44,524 nucleotides of DNA from an uncultured Bacteroidales bacterium (GTDB lineage Bacteria > Bacteroidota > Bacteroidia > Bacteroidales > FEN-979), in contig CAIJYT010000133.1 of assembly GCA_903824935.1 (NCBI GenBank), positions 1 to 44,524 on the forward strand. The letters are read 5' to 3'. A program made the translations under genes and the position numbers. The notes under the pieces are model-generated. The model had not been told where the DNA came from and searched no databases. It worked only from the letters and a program-made list of their open reading frames with translations. This document shows, piece by piece, positions 43,432 through 44,524 of the stretch; the first letter of the stretch is position 1; each line of letters begins with the position of its first letter.

Positions 43432-44517
43432 TTATAATTTAATGATCACGATTTTCCCGGTCTTTCGAATTTCCCCAACGTAATAAAAATAGCAATACAT
43501 CCCGGCCGGAATTTTACTGGTATCCCATGAAATTTCATTTGTCATCGGAGGTATGGTTACTTCTTTAATTACTTCACCCATTTCGTCTGTAATCCGAATT
43601 CTTACACCTGAGATATTTTCTTTGGGGTTAATTGCGAATTTAACAAAATCGCCAGCCGGATTGGGATAAGCTTTTAATCCGTCTAAGTCACTGGATTTAT
43701 CTATAATTCCAACTGAAGTTGAATCATAGACCATCAGAAGCCAAAAATCGTCTGTTCCAACACCGTGATGATAACAATTGACATCACCGTAATTATCAGA
43801 TGAAGATCCACCAAATAACAAAAATTTATGTCCTGGTAATTCAACCGCATCGTTTAATATCTCATCCATTTCACCCCCAAAACATTGTTCCCAAATCAAG
43901 GTGCCATCGGGAGAGATTTTAATAAACCACATATCTGAATATCCAGAGAGTGAATGATTACCTGAAACCTCGCCATCATTTGACAAAGTATATCCTCCGA
44001 GAATGTAATCACCATCTGAAGCCTGTTTTATAAAAAATGGATCATCTTGATCCCCTCCTCCATAACAATGATTCCATAAAAGATTTCCATAATGATCGGT
44101 TTTCCCAACCCAAAAATCCCCATTTCCATGCTGATCGGTGATATTTCCATCAGAGGACCAGGTTATGCCCATAAATAAATATGTACCGTCCTCTAAAGGG
44201 AAAATTTGCTTGATTGCATCATCAGCGCTACCACCATAACATTTCTGCCATTCAATGTTATGTGAAGAGTCTAGTTTGACCATCCAAGCGTCTAAACTAC
44301 CGTGATGCTGACAATTTACATCACCATCAGTTGAACCTGTCCACCCTCCAACAATTGCTCCTCCATCATTTGTTTCTGCAGCATAGCCTCCCCAATCCGG
44401 AGATGATCCGCCAAGGGATTTTTCCCATTTAAGATTTCCATTTTTATCAACCTTTGCAACCCAATAATGAAGGACCCCGCGGCAAGCAGCGGGGTATCCT
44501 AGAAGAGAGCCAACTGT
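43432..44517 (-). CDS. T9SS type A-sorted repeat protein, 5' end severed
   Basis: The frame is open from a TAA at 44518-44520 down to 43432 (361 codons) but has no start codon before an internal Met at 44283. Repeats of the type GNLxWxxCYGGxxxD and DFWVGKTD/DMWFIKISPDG alternate, giving a secreted beta-propeller-like domain rich in GG and SxDGxV motifs. The C-terminus (LKAYPNPAGDFVKFAIN, IPAGMYCYFYYVGEIRKTGKIVIIKL) is a T9SS type A sorting domain. Repeat homology is visible upstream to about 44466 (YWVAKVDKNGNLKWEKSLGG), beyond which a palindrome interrupts it. The first part of the gene, including the signal peptide, is missing, either by insertion or because the contig ends at a repeat. Function unknown. 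Confidence 0.8.
   Translation of the reverse strand, partial: TVGSLLGYPAACRGVLHYWVAKVDKNGNLKWEKSLGGSSPDWGGYAAETNDGGAIVGGWTGSTDGDVNCQHHGSLDAWMVKLDSSHNIEWQKCYGGSADDAIKQIFPLEDGTYLFMGITWSSDGNITDQHGNGDFWVGKTDHYGNLLWNHCYGGGDQDDPFFIKQASDGDYILGGYTLSNDGEVSGNHSLSGYSDMWFIKISPDGTLIWEQCFGGEMDEILNDAVELPGHKFLLFGGSSSDNYGDVNCYHHGVGTDDFWLLMVYDSTSVGIIDKSSDLDGLKAYPNPAGDFVKFAINPKENISGVRIRITDEMGEVIKEVTIPPMTNEISWDTSKIPAGMYCYFYYVGEIRKTGKIVIIKL
44471..44499. repeat. REP-like palindrome at the window end
   Basis: ACCCCGC (44474-44480), 8-base loop GGCAAGCA, GCGGGGT (44489-44495), with outer GGA/TCC pairing across a 2-base bulge. This GC-rich hairpin lies in an A+T-rich gene and coincides with the point where the T9SS protein homology ends, which fits a small mobile or REP-like repeat. 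Confidence 0.65.
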
Positions 44518-44524
44518 TTACTTG

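Overview
The window looks like a chromosomal fragment from an uncultured-type member of the Bacteroidota, probably near Bacteroidales/Marinilabiliales. Supporting signs are proteins with type IX secretion (T9SS) C-terminal domains of both type A and type B, a DUF5686 outer-membrane protein with a carboxypeptidase-like N-domain, a two-component propeller/Y_Y_Y sensor kinase, Bacteroidota-type promoters (TTTG-N19..21-TAnnTTTG) and weak Shine-Dalgarno sequences. No rRNA, tRNA or CRISPR array was found. No gene-free stretch exceeds 300 bases; the longest gap is 16673-16928. The fragment starts inside carB and ends just after a small palindrome that severs a T9SS protein gene, as expected if the sequence stops at a genomic repeat.

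Layout. 1-8130 (minus): secreted GH29 fucosidase, secreted GH38 alpha-mannosidase, carA and carB, in an overlapping series, so glycan-trimming enzymes are translationally linked to carbamoyl phosphate synthesis. 8211-10340 (plus): a sialate O-acetylesterase-like enzyme, divergent from the fucosidase. 10356-10649 (minus): a small orphan protein that reads like a ubiquitin-like beta-grasp domain. 10775-15516 (plus): a propeller sensor kinase and a REC-kinase-REC hybrid, with no DNA-binding output. 15506-16672 (minus): a T9SS type B secreted protein. 16929-20795 (plus): glyA, a SixA-like phosphatase and ppk1. 20858-21172: a DivIC/FtsB-like division protein. 21270-27515 (minus): priA, pfkA, an RlmL-like methyltransferase and a FadL-like porin. 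27606-30095 (plus): the DUF5686 protein.

30207-38625 (plus) is the most interesting block. It encodes a Tat-exported multi-FeS ferredoxin, an NrfD/PsrC-type quinol protein, a membrane-anchored monoheme cytochrome c, a SCO copper chaperone, an A2-type (YSHP) caa3 cytochrome oxidase (subunits I, III, IV and II, the last with a fused cytochrome c domain) and heme O synthase. The first three look like a stripped-down alternative complex III, lacking the pentaheme cytochrome and the molybdopterin-like subunit, that could pass quinol electrons straight to the oxidase.

38678-44524 carries an IS200-like transposase gene, an AI-2E family permease, a YtxH/holin-X/coiled-coil envelope cluster, a radical SAM-SPASM protein, CutC, a truncated antirepressor and a broken T9SS protein. 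Running through the window are short tandem heptamer and octamer arrays, several with inverted copies that can fold into long hairpins; they sit between and sometimes inside genes and are not explained by the annotated features.
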